A DNA stretch of 47,944 nucleotides from Hyphomicrobiales bacterium (GTDB lineage Bacteria; Pseudomonadota; Alphaproteobacteria; Rhizobiales; Xanthobacteraceae): the NCBI GenBank assembly GCA_013911975.1, contig JACESF010000028.1:1-47944 (forward strand). The letters run 5' to 3'. Shown piece by piece: positions 26,505 through 34,681 of this stretch. The position numbers were made by a program, and so were the translations under genes. The notes below the pieces were generated by a model that searched no databases, was not told the origin of the DNA, and saw nothing but the letters and a program-made list of their open reading frames with translations. How positions within the stretch are numbered: the first letter of the stretch is position 1; the number at the start of each line of letters is the position of its first letter.

Positions 26505-26855
26505 CTAGCCGATCCGGCAGATGTCGGACCGGACGAGGAAGCGGCGCTCGCGGCCGTTGTCGAGGGAGAACATGCCGCCCCGCCCGGGCACCACGTCCAG
26601 GGTGAGGCGCGTGTGCTTCCAGGCCTCGAACTGGGAGGCGCCCATGTAGAAGGGCGTCTGCCCGATGGTGCCCAGCAGCACGTCGCGCTCGCCGATGAGG
26701 AAGTCCCCTTGCGGGTAGCACATGGGCGAGGAGCCGTCGCAGCACCCGCCCGACTGGTGGAACAGGACCGGGCCGTGATCGGCGATGATCTCGTCCAGCA
26801 ATTGCAGGGCGGCAGGGGTGGCGCGCACGCGCTCCGGGTCGTCCGGGGTGTCCAT
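26505..26855 (-). CDS. DUF779 family protein
   Basis: A 116-residue protein of the DUF779 family, as shown by HQSGGCCDGSSPMCYP, the FYMGASQFEAWKHTRLTLDV stretch, and FLVRSDICR. The Cys-Cys and following Cys suggest a possible metal or redox site. Members almost always sit next to an aldehyde dehydrogenase, as here (59 bp downstream of it). Function is unproven; a helper of the dehydrogenase is a reasonable guess. Good GGAGGAC ribosome-binding site. Confidence 0.88.
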   Translation of the reverse strand: MDTPDDPERVRATPAALQLLDEIIADHGPVLFHQSGGCCDGSSPMCYPQGDFLIGERDVLLGTIGQTPFYMGASQFEAWKHTRLTLDVVPGRGGMFSLDNGRERRFLVRSDICRIG

Positions 26856-26914
26856 GGCGTCCTCCGGGGATGGAGGCCCCGGCCGGGCAGGGGAGCCGGC
26901 CGGGGCGCGGCCGG

Positions 26915-28432
26915 TCAGAAGAAGCCGAGCTTCTTGGGCGAATAGCTGACCAGCATGTTCTTGGTCTGCTGATAATGGTCGAGCATCATCTTGTGGTTCT
27001 CACGTCCGATGCCGGACTGCTTGTAGCCGCCGAACGCCGCGTGGGCGGGATAGGCGTGGTAGCAGTTCGTCCAGACGCGGCCCGCCTGGATCGCGCGGCC
27101 GAAGCGGTAGGCCCGCGTGCCGTCCCGGGTCCAGATGCCCGCGCCGAGGCCGTAGAGCGTGTCGTTGGCGATGGCGAGGGCCTCCTCGTCGTCCTTGAAG
27201 GTGGTCACGGACACGACCGGCCCGAAGATTTCCTCCTGGAAGATCCGCATCTTGTTGTGGCCCCGGAAGACGGTGGGCTGGACATAATAGCCGCCCGCCA
27301 GTTCGCCCGGCAGCTCGGTGCGGTGGCCGCCGATCAGCACCTCGGCGCCTTCCTTCCGGCCGATGTCGAGATAGGAGAGGATCTTCTCCAACTGCTCGCC
27401 GGAGGCCTGCGCCCCGACCATGGTTTCGGGATCGAGCGGATTGCCCTGCTTGATGGCGGCGACGCGCTTCAGCGCCTTCTCCATGAAGCGGTCATAGATG
27501 CTCTCGTGCACCAGCGCGCGGCTCGGGCAGGTGCAGACCTCGCCCTGGTTCAGGGCGAACATGACGAAGCCCTCGATGGCCTTGTCGAGGAAGTCGTCGT
27601 CCTCCGCCGCCACGTCCTTGAAGAAGATGTTCGGCGACTTGCCGCCCAACTCCAGCGTCACGGGAATGAGGTTCTGGCTGGCATATTGCATGATCAGCCG
27701 GCCGGTGGTGGTCTCGCCGGTGAAGGCGATCTTGGCGATGCGGGGATTGGACGCCAGCGGCTTGCCCGCCTCCAGGCCGAAGCCGTTCACCACGTTCAGC
27801 ACGCCGGGCGGCAGGATATCCGCGATCAGGCCGACGAGCACATGGATGGAGGCCGGGGTCTGCTCGGCGGGCTTCAGCACCACGCAATTGCCCGCGGCCA
27901 GCGCCGGGGCGAGCTTCCACACCGCCATGAGGAGGGGGAAGTTCCAGGGGATGATCTGGCCGACCACGCCGAGGGGCTCGTGGAAATGATAGGCCACCGT
28001 GTCGTGGTCGATCTCCGAGAGCGCGCCCTCCTGCGCCCGGATGGCGCCGGCGAAATAGCGGAAATGGTCGATGGCGAGCGGGACGTCGGCGGCGGTGGAT
28101 TCGCGGATCGGCTTGCCGTTGTCCCAGGTCTCGGCCAGCGCCAGCGTGTCGAGGTTTTCCTCCATCACGTCGGCGATGCGCATCAGCATCCGGGCGCGCT
28201 CGGCCGGGCTGGTGCGGCCCCAGGCCTCCTTGGCGGCATGGGCGGCGTCGAGCGCGGCCTCCACGTCCGCCGCCTCGGAGCGGGCGATCTCGCCGATGAC
28301 CCGCCCGTTGATGGGCGAGGTGTTCTCGAAATACCGGCCCGACTTCGGCGCCACATACTGGCCGCCGATGAAATTGTCATAGCGCGGCGCGAACGGCACC
28401 TGGGTCGCGCGGGCGAATTCCGGCTTGTTCAT
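26915..28432 (-). CDS. NAD-dependent aldehyde dehydrogenase (acetaldehyde type)
   Basis: A 505-residue class of aldehyde dehydrogenase that oxidises acetaldehyde or other short aldehydes to acids. The N-terminus [20 protein letters not shown], the catalytic Glu261 in LELGGKSPN and Cys300 in [11 protein letters not shown] are clear, as is the late [16 protein letters not shown]. The protein matches the AldB/ExaC/AcoD group. It is followed by a DUF779 gene and faces an AcoR-like regulator upstream in the same direction. The intergenic dyad GTGTCGCA...TGCGACAC (28533-28552) is a candidate activator site. Confidence 0.92.
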   Translation of the reverse strand: MNKPEFARATQVPFAPRYDNFIGGQYVAPKSGRYFENTSPINGRVIGEIARSEAADVEAALDAAHAAKEAWGRTSPAERARMLMRIADVMEENLDTLALAETWDNGKPIRESTAADVPLAIDHFRYFAGAIRAQEGALSEIDHDTVAYHFHEPLGVVGQIIPWNFPLLMAVWKLAPALAAGNCVVLKPAEQTPASIHVLVGLIADILPPGVLNVVNGFGLEAGKPLASNPRIAKIAFTGETTTGRLIMQYASQNLIPVTLELGGKSPNIFFKDVAAEDDDFLDKAIEGFVMFALNQGEVCTCPSRALVHESIYDRFMEKALKRVAAIKQGNPLDPETMVGAQASGEQLEKILSYLDIGRKEGAEVLIGGHRTELPGELAGGYYVQPTVFRGHNKMRIFQEEIFGPVVSVTTFKDDEEALAIANDTLYGLGAGIWTRDGTRAYRFGRAIQAGRVWTNCYHAYPAHAAFGGYKQSGIGRENHKMMLDHYQQTKNMLVSYSPKKLGFF

Positions 28433-28532
28433 GTCTGCCTCCCTCGTTCAACGCTGGGATCGCGTCGTGGGTGGCAGGTTCGGCCGCACGCGGGCCGGTG
28501 TCAGCAGGGGCGGGAGGGCACGCCCCCCGCAT

Positions 28533-28552
28533 GTGTCGCAGGCGTGCGACAC
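28533..28552 (-). promoter_or_regulatory. Dyad upstream of the aldehyde dehydrogenase
   Basis: GTGTCGCA, GGCG, TGCGACAC is a perfect 8-bp inverted repeat, 101 bp before the dehydrogenase start. It is a likely upstream activator sequence for the AcoR-like regulator in the next gene. I found no convincing -24/-12 sigma54 promoter between it and the start codon. Confidence 0.55.
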
Positions 28553-28568
28553 CGTGCAGTGCAAAATA

Positions 28569-29537
28569 TCAGTGGGACTTGTCGCGCCGCAGCTTGCCCA
28601 GCTTGCGATGGAGCGTCGCGCGGGAAAGGCCGAGCTGGCGGGCCGCCGCGCTGACATTGCCGCCCATGCGCATCAGGGCGCGCTCCAGGATGGCGCGCTC
28701 CGCGTGGCGCAGTTCGTCGTCGAAGCCGAGCCCGCCGCCTGCGCCGTCCGCCAGAGAGATGGGCTTGCCGATGATGCCGCCGCGCTGGCGATAGGCCTGC
28801 CGCGCGGCCCGGGTGGCGCCGATGATGACGTCGTCCCCATCGAGCGCCAGCAAGGCGTGGGGCGACCAGTCGTCGGTCTGCGCCACGACGATGCGGGCCT
28901 CGGGGAAGGCCATGCGGAAATTCTCGGTCTCGATCCGGCGGGCCGCTTCGCCCAGCGCCAGCGCGATCACGTTGACCAAGTCCTCCGTCAGGTCGTTCCG
29001 GCAGGAGGAAATGTCGAGCGCGGCGGCGACATTGCCCTCGTGGTCGTAGATGGGCGCGGTGGTGCAGGTGAGGATCGTGTTGCGCGTGAAGAAGTGCTGG
29101 TCGCGATGGATGGTCACCGCCCGCTGCTCCACGAGGCAGGTGCCGATGCCGTTGGTGCCCTCGCGCTCCTCGCTCCAGACAGTGCCGGGCCACAGGCCCC
29201 AGTCCTCGAACACGGCGTCGTCGCCCGAGAGGCCACGCCGTTCGAGGGGAATGCCGTCGCGGTCGGCGATCAGCACGCAGCATCCCATGCCGCCCACCGC
29301 CGCGAACAGGCGGTCGAGGCTCGCCTGCGCCGCGTGCAGCATGGGGCCGAGCCGCTCCCGCGCTTCGGCCAGCGTGTGCGCGTCCAGCCGGTCCGGGGCG
29401 CGCCGTTCGGTGGGGTTGAGATGATGGAGGCCGGCGGAGCGCTGCCAGGACGCTACCAGCGCCGAGCTTGCCGCCGCGCCGGAGCGGATGGCCGTGTGGA
29501 TTCTGTCGGCGTGCTGCAACGCCTCCCGGTGCGCCAT
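28569..29537 (-). CDS. AcoR-like GAF/Fis regulator lacking the AAA+ domain
   Basis: A 322-residue regulator. The N-terminal SWQRS region (about 30-35), a GAF domain (about 70-200, with GTNGIGTCLVEQRAV and CTTAPIYDHEGNV), and a Fis-type DNA-binding helix-turn-helix at the end (MGGNVSAAARQLGLSRATLHRKL) match AcoR-type activators. Those are about 640 residues because of a central AAA+ ATPase that touches sigma54; here the GAF part runs almost directly into the Fis domain, so that ATPase is missing. It probably binds the dyad downstream (28533-28552) and regulates the aldehyde dehydrogenase without sigma54 activation. GAGGAGG ribosome-binding site. Confidence 0.88.
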   Translation of the reverse strand: MAHREALQHADRIHTAIRSGAAASSALVASWQRSAGLHHLNPTERRAPDRLDAHTLAEARERLGPMLHAAQASLDRLFAAVGGMGCCVLIADRDGIPLERRGLSGDDAVFEDWGLWPGTVWSEEREGTNGIGTCLVEQRAVTIHRDQHFFTRNTILTCTTAPIYDHEGNVAAALDISSCRNDLTEDLVNVIALALGEAARRIETENFRMAFPEARIVVAQTDDWSPHALLALDGDDVIIGATRAARQAYRQRGGIIGKPISLADGAGGGLGFDDELRHAERAILERALMRMGGNVSAAARQLGLSRATLHRKLGKLRRDKSH

Positions 29538-29655
29538 CGCCTCCTCCTCGGATAAGCGGCTGCTTCGCGTCTCGTCCCGATCCTGCGGGCCGTCGCGGTG
29601 ATCCCGCGCGTTCGGCCTCGTTCTTATGGGAGACTATAGCGGGCGCATGGGGACC

Positions 29656-29679
29656 AAAAAAGGCCGACCAAGGTCGGCC
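29656..29679 (-). terminator. Strong intrinsic terminator of the GTPase operon
   Basis: On the minus strand GGCCGACC, TT, GGTCGGCC is followed by TTTTTT. It lies 27 bp after the GTPase stop, so it ends the leftward regulator/small protein/GTPase operon. Confidence 0.9.
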
Positions 29680-29705
29680 GCTGACCGCCCGTCACCTTGC
29701 GCCCG

Positions 29706-30680
29706 TCAGCGCGCGCCCGTCATGGCTCCCCAGCTCATGGTGCGGTGGAAGCTGCTGGAGATGGCGGCCTTCTCGATGCCCCGCGTGATGAAGACGAGAT
29801 AGGATTCGTCCGCCTCGTCGGCCGGGAGATGGATGGGCGGGTGCATCACATGCTGCACGCCGTGCACGGCGAGGCGCGTGTCGGCGGAGGACGTCTTGAG
29901 CAGCCCCTTCACCCGCAGGATGCGGTCGCCATGGGCATGGAGAAGCGCGGAGAGCCAGAGGGTGAAGACCGGCCAGTCCAGCGTCTCCGCGATCCTGAGC
30001 GTGAAGGAGCTGAGATCCGCGCTGTGCCGCTCCCCATCGCCGGGTGCGTCGAGGCCGTGGGCGAGGGCGGGCGTGCCGGCTCCGCCGAAAATGTCGTGCG
30101 CGAGATAGTCGGGTTCCTGCGCGTCGAAGATGCGCGCGTCGGGGGAATGGCGGCGGATCGCCTCCACCAGGGCGTCGAAATCCTGGCTGGCGCGCATGTC
30201 GGTCTTGGTCACGACCACGGTGTCCGCCAGGGAGAGCTGACGGCGCGCCTCGGGGTGGAGGTCGAGATTGCCGATGCCGGCCACCGCGTCGATCACCGTG
30301 ACGATGGAAGCGAGCCGCACATGGGACTTCAGCCAGGGATCGTTCTGGAGCGTCGCGACGATGGGCGCGGGGTCGGCGAGGCCCGAGGTTTCGAGCACGG
30401 TGCGGCGGAACGCGCCGGTCTCTCGCGACATCTGGACGAGCCGGTACATGGCCTGCGCCACGTCCGCGCGCTTGGCGCAGCACAGGCAGCCGCCGTCCAC
30501 CAGTTCCACCTGCTCGGCCGCGTGGACGAACAGGCTGTGATCGACGCCGGCCTCGCCGAATTCGTTCACGATCACGCCCGTATCGGCGCCCTGATCGGTC
30601 TCGATATAGCGGCGGATGAGGGTCGTCTTGCCGCTGCCGAGGAAGCCGGTGACGAGGGTGAGGGCAAGGCGGTCGTCCAT
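29706..30680 (-). CDS. G3E-family GTPase (CobW/P47K type)
   Basis: A 324-residue GTPase of the COG0523 group, whose members load metals into target enzymes. The P-loop is TGFLGSGKTTLI (11-22), the metal-binding loop GCLCC is at residues 64-68 (Cys65, 67, 68), and the GTPase specificity motif TKTD follows. The C-terminal CobW_C domain begins near FTLRIAETLDWPVF. It is preceded by a 112-residue CxxC protein and a GntR-type regulator, and faces a metal-dependent amidohydrolase locus. A metallochaperone role for that enzyme is an inference. Start ATG at 30680 follows a GGAGG. Confidence 0.92.
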   Translation of the reverse strand: MDDRLALTLVTGFLGSGKTTLIRRYIETDQGADTGVIVNEFGEAGVDHSLFVHAAEQVELVDGGCLCCAKRADVAQAMYRLVQMSRETGAFRRTVLETSGLADPAPIVATLQNDPWLKSHVRLASIVTVIDAVAGIGNLDLHPEARRQLSLADTVVVTKTDMRASQDFDALVEAIRRHSPDARIFDAQEPDYLAHDIFGGAGTPALAHGLDAPGDGERHSADLSSFTLRIAETLDWPVFTLWLSALLHAHGDRILRVKGLLKTSSADTRLAVHGVQHVMHPPIHLPADEADESYLVFITRGIEKAAISSSFHRTMSWGAMTGAR

Positions 30681-30681
30681 G

Positions 30682-31020
30682 TCAGGCGGCCTCCGCCGAA
30701 AAGCGCCCGGAGGGCGGCAGGAAGTCCAGGTCCAGCGGGTCGATCCGCCGGCCCGTCAGGGCCTCGGCGGCGGGCCAGATGTCGTTCAGGGTGGCGGCCA
30801 GCTTGAAGCGGCCGGAGCGGTCATGGACGGCCACGGCCTCGCCGTCCCAGTCCTCGCAGGTGGCGCCGATCTTGCCGAGGATGCGGTTGATCAGCGACAG
30901 GCGGCGGGCGCGTTCCTTGCGGAAATGCATGATGTCGTCGAACGGATAGCGCTCGTCGCGCGTGCGGCCGAAGTCGCTCCAATGCTCGCCGGCTCCGAAG
31001 ATGGCGCAAACCTCGCACAT
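30682..31020 (-). CDS. Small CxxC protein of unknown function linked to a G3E GTPase
   Basis: The 112-residue protein starts MCEVCAIFG, placing a CxxC pair at residues 2 and 5, with His13 and Cys55 as further possible metal ligands. The middle is a charged helical region (DIMHFRKERARRLSLINRILGKIG) and the end RRIDPLDLDFLPPSGRF. No family comes to mind. Its stop is one base from the GTPase start, and it sits between the GntR regulator and GTPase in one operon. A metal-binding partner of the GTPase is my best guess. The start region is a duplicated sequence (31011-31045) that also supplies its ribosome-binding site. Confidence 0.75.
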   Translation of the reverse strand: MCEVCAIFGAGEHWSDFGRTRDERYPFDDIMHFRKERARRLSLINRILGKIGATCEDWDGEAVAVHDRSGRFKLAATLNDIWPAAEALTGRRIDPLDLDFLPPSGRFSAEAA

Positions 31021-31045
31021 GTCAGTCAGCCTCGCGCATGTCAGT
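31011..31045. repeat. Tandem 16-bp near-duplication over a start codon
   Basis: CCTCGCACATGTCAGT (31011-31026) and CCTCGCGCATGTCAGT (31030-31045) differ at one base, period 19. On the minus strand each copy has ACTGACATG. The first in reading order joins the GntR stop and encodes a five-codon mini-ORF; the second starts the 112-residue protein and uses the GCGAGG of the first as ribosome-binding site. Confidence 0.85.
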
Positions 31046-31811
31046 TGCCCGCAGGCCGGTCGGTGCCCGAAAGGTCGAGCCGCAGGTCGCCGGACGTGAA
31101 GTTGCTCAGGACCTCGGTGACGCGCTTGCGGGCGAGGCCCGTATGGGAGCGCGCGAGGTCGTCCGCCGCGTCGCAGTCGCCGGCGGCGATGGCGTCCACC
31201 AGCGCGTCGTGCTCGCTGAGGATCAGGCCGATATGGTTGTCGTAGGCATAGGCCGAGACATAGTGGTCCGGGCCCATGGCGAGGCGCGAGATCCGCAGGT
31301 TTTCCGTCAGAAGCTGGAGATAGAAGCGCGACACCCGCGCATTCTTCGAGCTGCGCGCGATGGCGGCGTGGAACTCCCAGTTCAGGTCCGCCATGGCCTC
31401 GGGATCCTTGCGCTCCGTGGCCGCCTTGAAGGCGTCGCGGAACCGCCGGATCTCGGCGAGGTCCTCGTCGGTGCGCCGCGCCGCCGCCCAGCGGGAGACC
31501 AGCCGCTGCATCAGCTCGAACGCCTCCAGGTGCTCGCGGATGTCGTGCCATTCCATGGGCGAGACGCGCGCGCCCCGGTTCGGCAGAAGGCGGATGAGCC
31601 CTTCGCCCGCGAGGCGCACCACGGCTTCCCGCAGGGGCGTGCGCGAAATGCCGAGGCGCCGGACATTGTCCGCCTCGTCGAAATCGCTGCCGGGCGGCAG
31701 TTCGAGCGAGATGATCTCCTTGCGGAGGATGCGATAGGCGTACTCGGCGCTTTCACCCTTCACCGGACGATCGGTGGCGGGCTTCGGCTTCGCTGCGGAG
31801 CGTGGGGCCAT
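31041..31811 (-). CDS. GntR-family (FCD/VanR-like) transcriptional regulator
   Basis: The 256-residue protein has the winged-helix GntR domain with EYAYRILRKEIISLELPPGSDF, then RLGISRTPLREAVVRLAGEGLI, and the FCD effector domain (EHLEAFELMQRLVSRWAA, DLNWEFHAAIAR and SEHDALVDAIAAGDCDAA, where the Asp/His residues usually hold a metal). FCD regulators bind short acids or metal-bound ligands. I chose the ATG at 31811; a TTG two codons upstream is an alternative. It is divergent from the amidohydrolase gene, with palindromes in between (31815-31843), so it very likely controls that gene and its own operon. Confidence 0.93.
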   Translation of the reverse strand: MAPRSAAKPKPATDRPVKGESAEYAYRILRKEIISLELPPGSDFDEADNVRRLGISRTPLREAVVRLAGEGLIRLLPNRGARVSPMEWHDIREHLEAFELMQRLVSRWAAARRTDEDLAEIRRFRDAFKAATERKDPEAMADLNWEFHAAIARSSKNARVSRFYLQLLTENLRISRLAMGPDHYVSAYAYDNHIGLILSEHDALVDAIAAGDCDAADDLARSHTGLARKRVTEVLSNFTSGDLRLDLSGTDRPAGN

Positions 31812-31814
31812 GTG

Positions 31815-31843
31815 CAAAATCCCTTTTGTATAAACTATGCATA
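31815..31843. promoter_or_regulatory. Operator-like palindromes between GntR gene and amidohydrolase
   Basis: CAAAA-TCCC-TTTTG (31815-31828) and the 8-bp palindrome TATGCATA (31836-31843) lie just after the GntR start codon, in an AT-rich patch of otherwise GC-rich DNA. The 9-mer TGCAAAATC (31813-31821) recurs before the ABC transporter operon (33491-33499). Binding by the GntR regulator is inferred. Confidence 0.55.
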
Positions 31844-31975
31844 AATGTCTGGATCGTCCACCCGTTTGTGCCTATGAAAGTCACAGGGCGAGCGCTGACC
31901 TCCGAGACGCACACGCGCCGGACCGCCCGCCAGGACTTCTCTTCAAACGAGCAAAAGCTCCACAGGGGAACCTAC

Positions 31976-33364
31976 ATGGCACGGCCATACGACCTCGTAA
32001 TCGAGAACGGGACGATCCATACGCCCACCCACAGCTTCAAGGCGGACGTGGCGGTGCTGGACGGCAAGATCGCGGCGATTGGAACGCAGTTCACGGACGC
32101 GGCGAAGCGCATCGACGCCACCGGCCTCGATATCCTTCCCGGCATCTGGCACGTGCATTGCCACTTCCGCGAGCCGGGGCACACCTACAAGGAAGATTTC
32201 GCGAGCGGGAGCATGACGGCCGCCGTGGGCGGCGTCACCACCTGCATCGACATGACCAACAACACGCCCCACCCGACCACCATCGAGACCTTCGAGGAGA
32301 AGAAGGCGCTGGTGGCCCCGAAGGCCTATGTGGACTACGCCCTTTATGGCGGCGGGCTCTATCCGCGCACGGTGGAGGCGCTTGCCAAGGCGGGGGCCAT
32401 CGGCATCAAGATCTTCAACACCCGGCACATCAAGGAAGTGTATCCCTACATCTCCGAGCTGGGCGTGCTCGACCACGGCATCCTGTTCGAACTGTACGAG
32501 GCGACCCGCGACATGGGCCTCGTGGCGGCGGTCCACCACGACGACCCGGAATGGTGCAAGCGCCTGACTTTCCGCGACTATATCAACAAGGACCGCACCG
32601 ACGCGCTCGCCTATCACGAGAGCTTCGCCAAGGGATACATGTACGGCCACGGCATGGTGGCCGGGCTCGCGGCGTCGCTCTATTACGCGCGCATCGCCGG
32701 CGTGAAGCTCCATGTCCTGCATCTCGGCGTGATGCCCTCGGGCGCCAACGAGATGATCCGCCACGCCAAGTTCGACCTCGGCCAGGACGTGTCGTCGGAG
32801 CTGGAACTCGGCACGCTGTTCATGACCCGCGAGCAGATGGAGAAGGTGGGGCCCGCCACCTACAATTGGGGATACGATCCCGAGGCCGGATGGGAGACGA
32901 TCCGCAACGGCGTGGCGGACTTCATCGTCCTCGAACACGCGCCCCACACCTGGGAAGAGGTGCAGCCCGGCTGGCAGGACATGTATTCCGTGCCGCTGGG
33001 CATGACCGGCGCGCAGGAATTCGTGCCCATGATGCTCAATGCGGTGAACGAGGGGCGCCTGACGCTCAACCAGATCGCCCAATTGACGGCGGAAGCCCCG
33101 GCGCGGCGCTTCGGCATCTATCCCCGCAAGGGCGTCATCCAGCCCGGCGCGGACGCGGACTTCTCCATCGTGGACATGAAGCGCGAGGTGGTCTTCACCA
33201 AGGCCGACATGCTGACCAAGGCCGGCCACACGAGCTGGGAAGGCATGAAGTGTCGCGGGATGGCGGCCTACACCATCGTGCGCGGCACCGTGGTGGCCAA
33301 GGACAACGCCATTGTCGGCGAGGCAGGCTACGGTCGGTTCATCCCGGGCACCGCAGCCGCTTGA
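31976..33364 (+). CDS. Dihydroorotase/hydantoinase-family amidohydrolase
   Basis: The 462-residue protein has the TIM-barrel amidohydrolase fold of the dihydroorotase/dihydropyrimidinase/allantoinase group, which opens cyclic amides. The metal-site motif is WHVHCHFREPGH (58-69), the likely carboxylated Lys is Lys145 in GIKIF, then AVHHDD (His187-188), VLHLG (His249) and LEHAPHT (319-325). Two family positions differ: the Asp of the DxHxH motif appears as His59, and the catalytic Asp of TDHAPHT is Glu320. Start ATG at 31976 follows AGGGGA. The ABC importer behind it (from 33604) may bring the substrate. Which ring it opens is unknown. Confidence 0.88.
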   Translation: MARPYDLVIENGTIHTPTHSFKADVAVLDGKIAAIGTQFTDAAKRIDATGLDILPGIWHVHCHFREPGHTYKEDFASGSMTAAVGGVTTCIDMTNNTPHPTTIETFEEKKALVAPKAYVDYALYGGGLYPRTVEALAKAGAIGIKIFNTRHIKEVYPYISELGVLDHGILFELYEATRDMGLVAAVHHDDPEWCKRLTFRDYINKDRTDALAYHESFAKGYMYGHGMVAGLAASLYYARIAGVKLHVLHLGVMPSGANEMIRHAKFDLGQDVSSELELGTLFMTREQMEKVGPATYNWGYDPEAGWETIRNGVADFIVLEHAPHTWEEVQPGWQDMYSVPLGMTGAQEFVPMMLNAVNEGRLTLNQIAQLTAEAPARRFGIYPRKGVIQPGADADFSIVDMKREVVFTKADMLTKAGHTSWEGMKCRGMAAYTIVRGTVVAKDNAIVGEAGYGRFIPGTAAA

Positions 33365-33378
33365 CCTGACGTTTCCCT

Positions 33379-33404
33379 GCGGGCGCCCCGTCTGGGACGC
33401 CCGC
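33379..33404 (+). terminator. Hairpin after the amidohydrolase gene
   Basis: GCGGGCG (33379-33385) and CGCCCGC (33398-33404) with a 12-base loop form a stem 15 bp after the stop. No T-tract. It may separate the amidohydrolase from the transporter transcript, which has its own operator-like dyad further down. Confidence 0.45.
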
Positions 33405-33474
33405 CGACCAAGTCCTTCGTCCGCAAGGGTTTCCATGGCGGGCGGGACGCGAAGTCGGAGCCGCATTCCCGTTA

Positions 33475-33499
33475 TTGCATGCACCGTATATGCAAAATC
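33475..33499. promoter_or_regulatory. Operator-like dyad before the ABC transporter operon
   Basis: TTGCAT (33475-33480) and ATGCAA (33490-33495) form a perfect 6-bp dyad with 9-base spacer. It contains the 9-mer TGCAAAATC (33491-33499), also found next to the GntR gene. The site lies 105-129 bp before the binding-protein start. Confidence 0.5.
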
Positions 33500-33603
33500 G
33501 AAAATGTCGGCTATGACTCCTGTACCGAAGGGCCCGCAAAGGGCGCCGCTGAAGAATTCCTTCCGATAGCTCAGTCGTTCCTACGAGAGTGAGGGGACCT
33601 CTA

Positions 33604-34668
33604 ATGACCGATCATTCGAAACTGACCCGCCGCAGCTTCAACATGCTGCTCGCCGGCAGCGCGGCGGTGTGCATGCCGTCCATCGCGCGCGCCCAGACGC
33701 GCAACCTCTCCGTGGTGATTTCCGCCATCTACCGGAAGTCGTTCGAGGCCTATGTGGTCCCGCGCATGAAGGAGGAGCACAATGTGGACGTGGCGCTCTC
33801 CACCATGCTCAGCGCCGAGGCGCTCACCCGCGCCATGGGCCAGCGCGCCAATCCGCAGATCAGCCTGTTCACCCTCGACGAGGGCCCGTGGGAGCAGGGC
33901 AAGCGGCTGAATTTGTGGGGCGCGGTGACGCCCGAGACGGTGCCGAACGTCGCCTCCATTCCCCCGGCGTTCCGGGATCCGGGCGGGGCGGGCACGGCGC
34001 TGTTCAGCTACATGACGGGCTTCTGCTATGACGAGGAGGCCCTCAAGGCGGCCGGCGTGCCGGTGCCCGGCCCGTTCTTCGACATGTGGTCGCCGGCCTT
34101 CAAGAACCGCATCGCGCTTCCGCAATTCACCAACACCTTCGCCTACATCACGCTGCAGAACACCGCGCGGCTGCTGGGCGAGGGCTCCACGGGCTCGTTC
34201 GACAAGGCATTCGCCAAGCTGCACGACCTGCGGCCCAACGTGCGCACCTTCATCGGCCCCATCGGCCAGCTCATCCAGCTGTTCCAGCAGAAGGAGATCT
34301 GGCTCTCCTTCGCGCCCCAGCTCACCGCGCTCCAGGCCGCCAAGGCCGGGCTGCCCATCAAGTGGGCCGCGCCGAGCGACGGCGCGGTGGCCTTCTCCCA
34401 TTACCTGGCGGTGGCCCGCAACGCGCCCAACAGCGAGGATGCGCTGAAGCTCGCCAACATGATGCTCTCGCCCGACTACCAGAAGGTGCTCGCCGAGACC
34501 GACTTCATGGTTCCGGCCAATCCCAAGACCAAGCTGGACCCGGCCTTCGCCGCCTCCTTCCCGGTCACGCCGGAAATCGTCGCCAAGGCGAGCACCGTGT
34601 CGTGGGCGCTCTATAACGACAAGCGCGTGGAGCTGAGCGAGCGCTGGCAGCGCGAAGTCCAGTCCTAG
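33604..34668 (+). CDS. Periplasmic solute-binding protein of a PotD-like ABC importer
   Basis: A 354-residue protein with a twin-arginine-like signal (LTRRSFNMLLAGSAAVCM, cleavage near ARAQ). The mature part is a type II periplasmic-binding fold (SBP_bac_6/8 like), with FDMWSPAFKNRIALPQFTN and the late ANMMLSPDYQKVLAETDF. It is close in layout to polyamine, thiamine or iron(III) binding proteins, but the ligand cannot be read from it. It leads a four-gene operon with ATPase and two permeases, and lies next to the amidohydrolase. Start ATG follows a GAGGGGA ribosome-binding site. Confidence 0.9.
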   Translation: MTDHSKLTRRSFNMLLAGSAAVCMPSIARAQTRNLSVVISAIYRKSFEAYVVPRMKEEHNVDVALSTMLSAEALTRAMGQRANPQISLFTLDEGPWEQGKRLNLWGAVTPETVPNVASIPPAFRDPGGAGTALFSYMTGFCYDEEALKAAGVPVPGPFFDMWSPAFKNRIALPQFTNTFAYITLQNTARLLGEGSTGSFDKAFAKLHDLRPNVRTFIGPIGQLIQLFQQKEIWLSFAPQLTALQAAKAGLPIKWAAPSDGAVAFSHYLAVARNAPNSEDALKLANMMLSPDYQKVLAETDFMVPANPKTKLDPAFAASFPVTPEIVAKASTVSWALYNDKRVELSERWQREVQS

Positions 34669-34681
34669 GCCGCGTGCGCAG

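Noticed and set aside
28433..28532. Sigma54 promoter (-24/-12) before aldehyde dehydrogenase
   Set aside because: No TGGCAC-N5-TTGC-like match; the best candidate lacks the GG of the -24 element.
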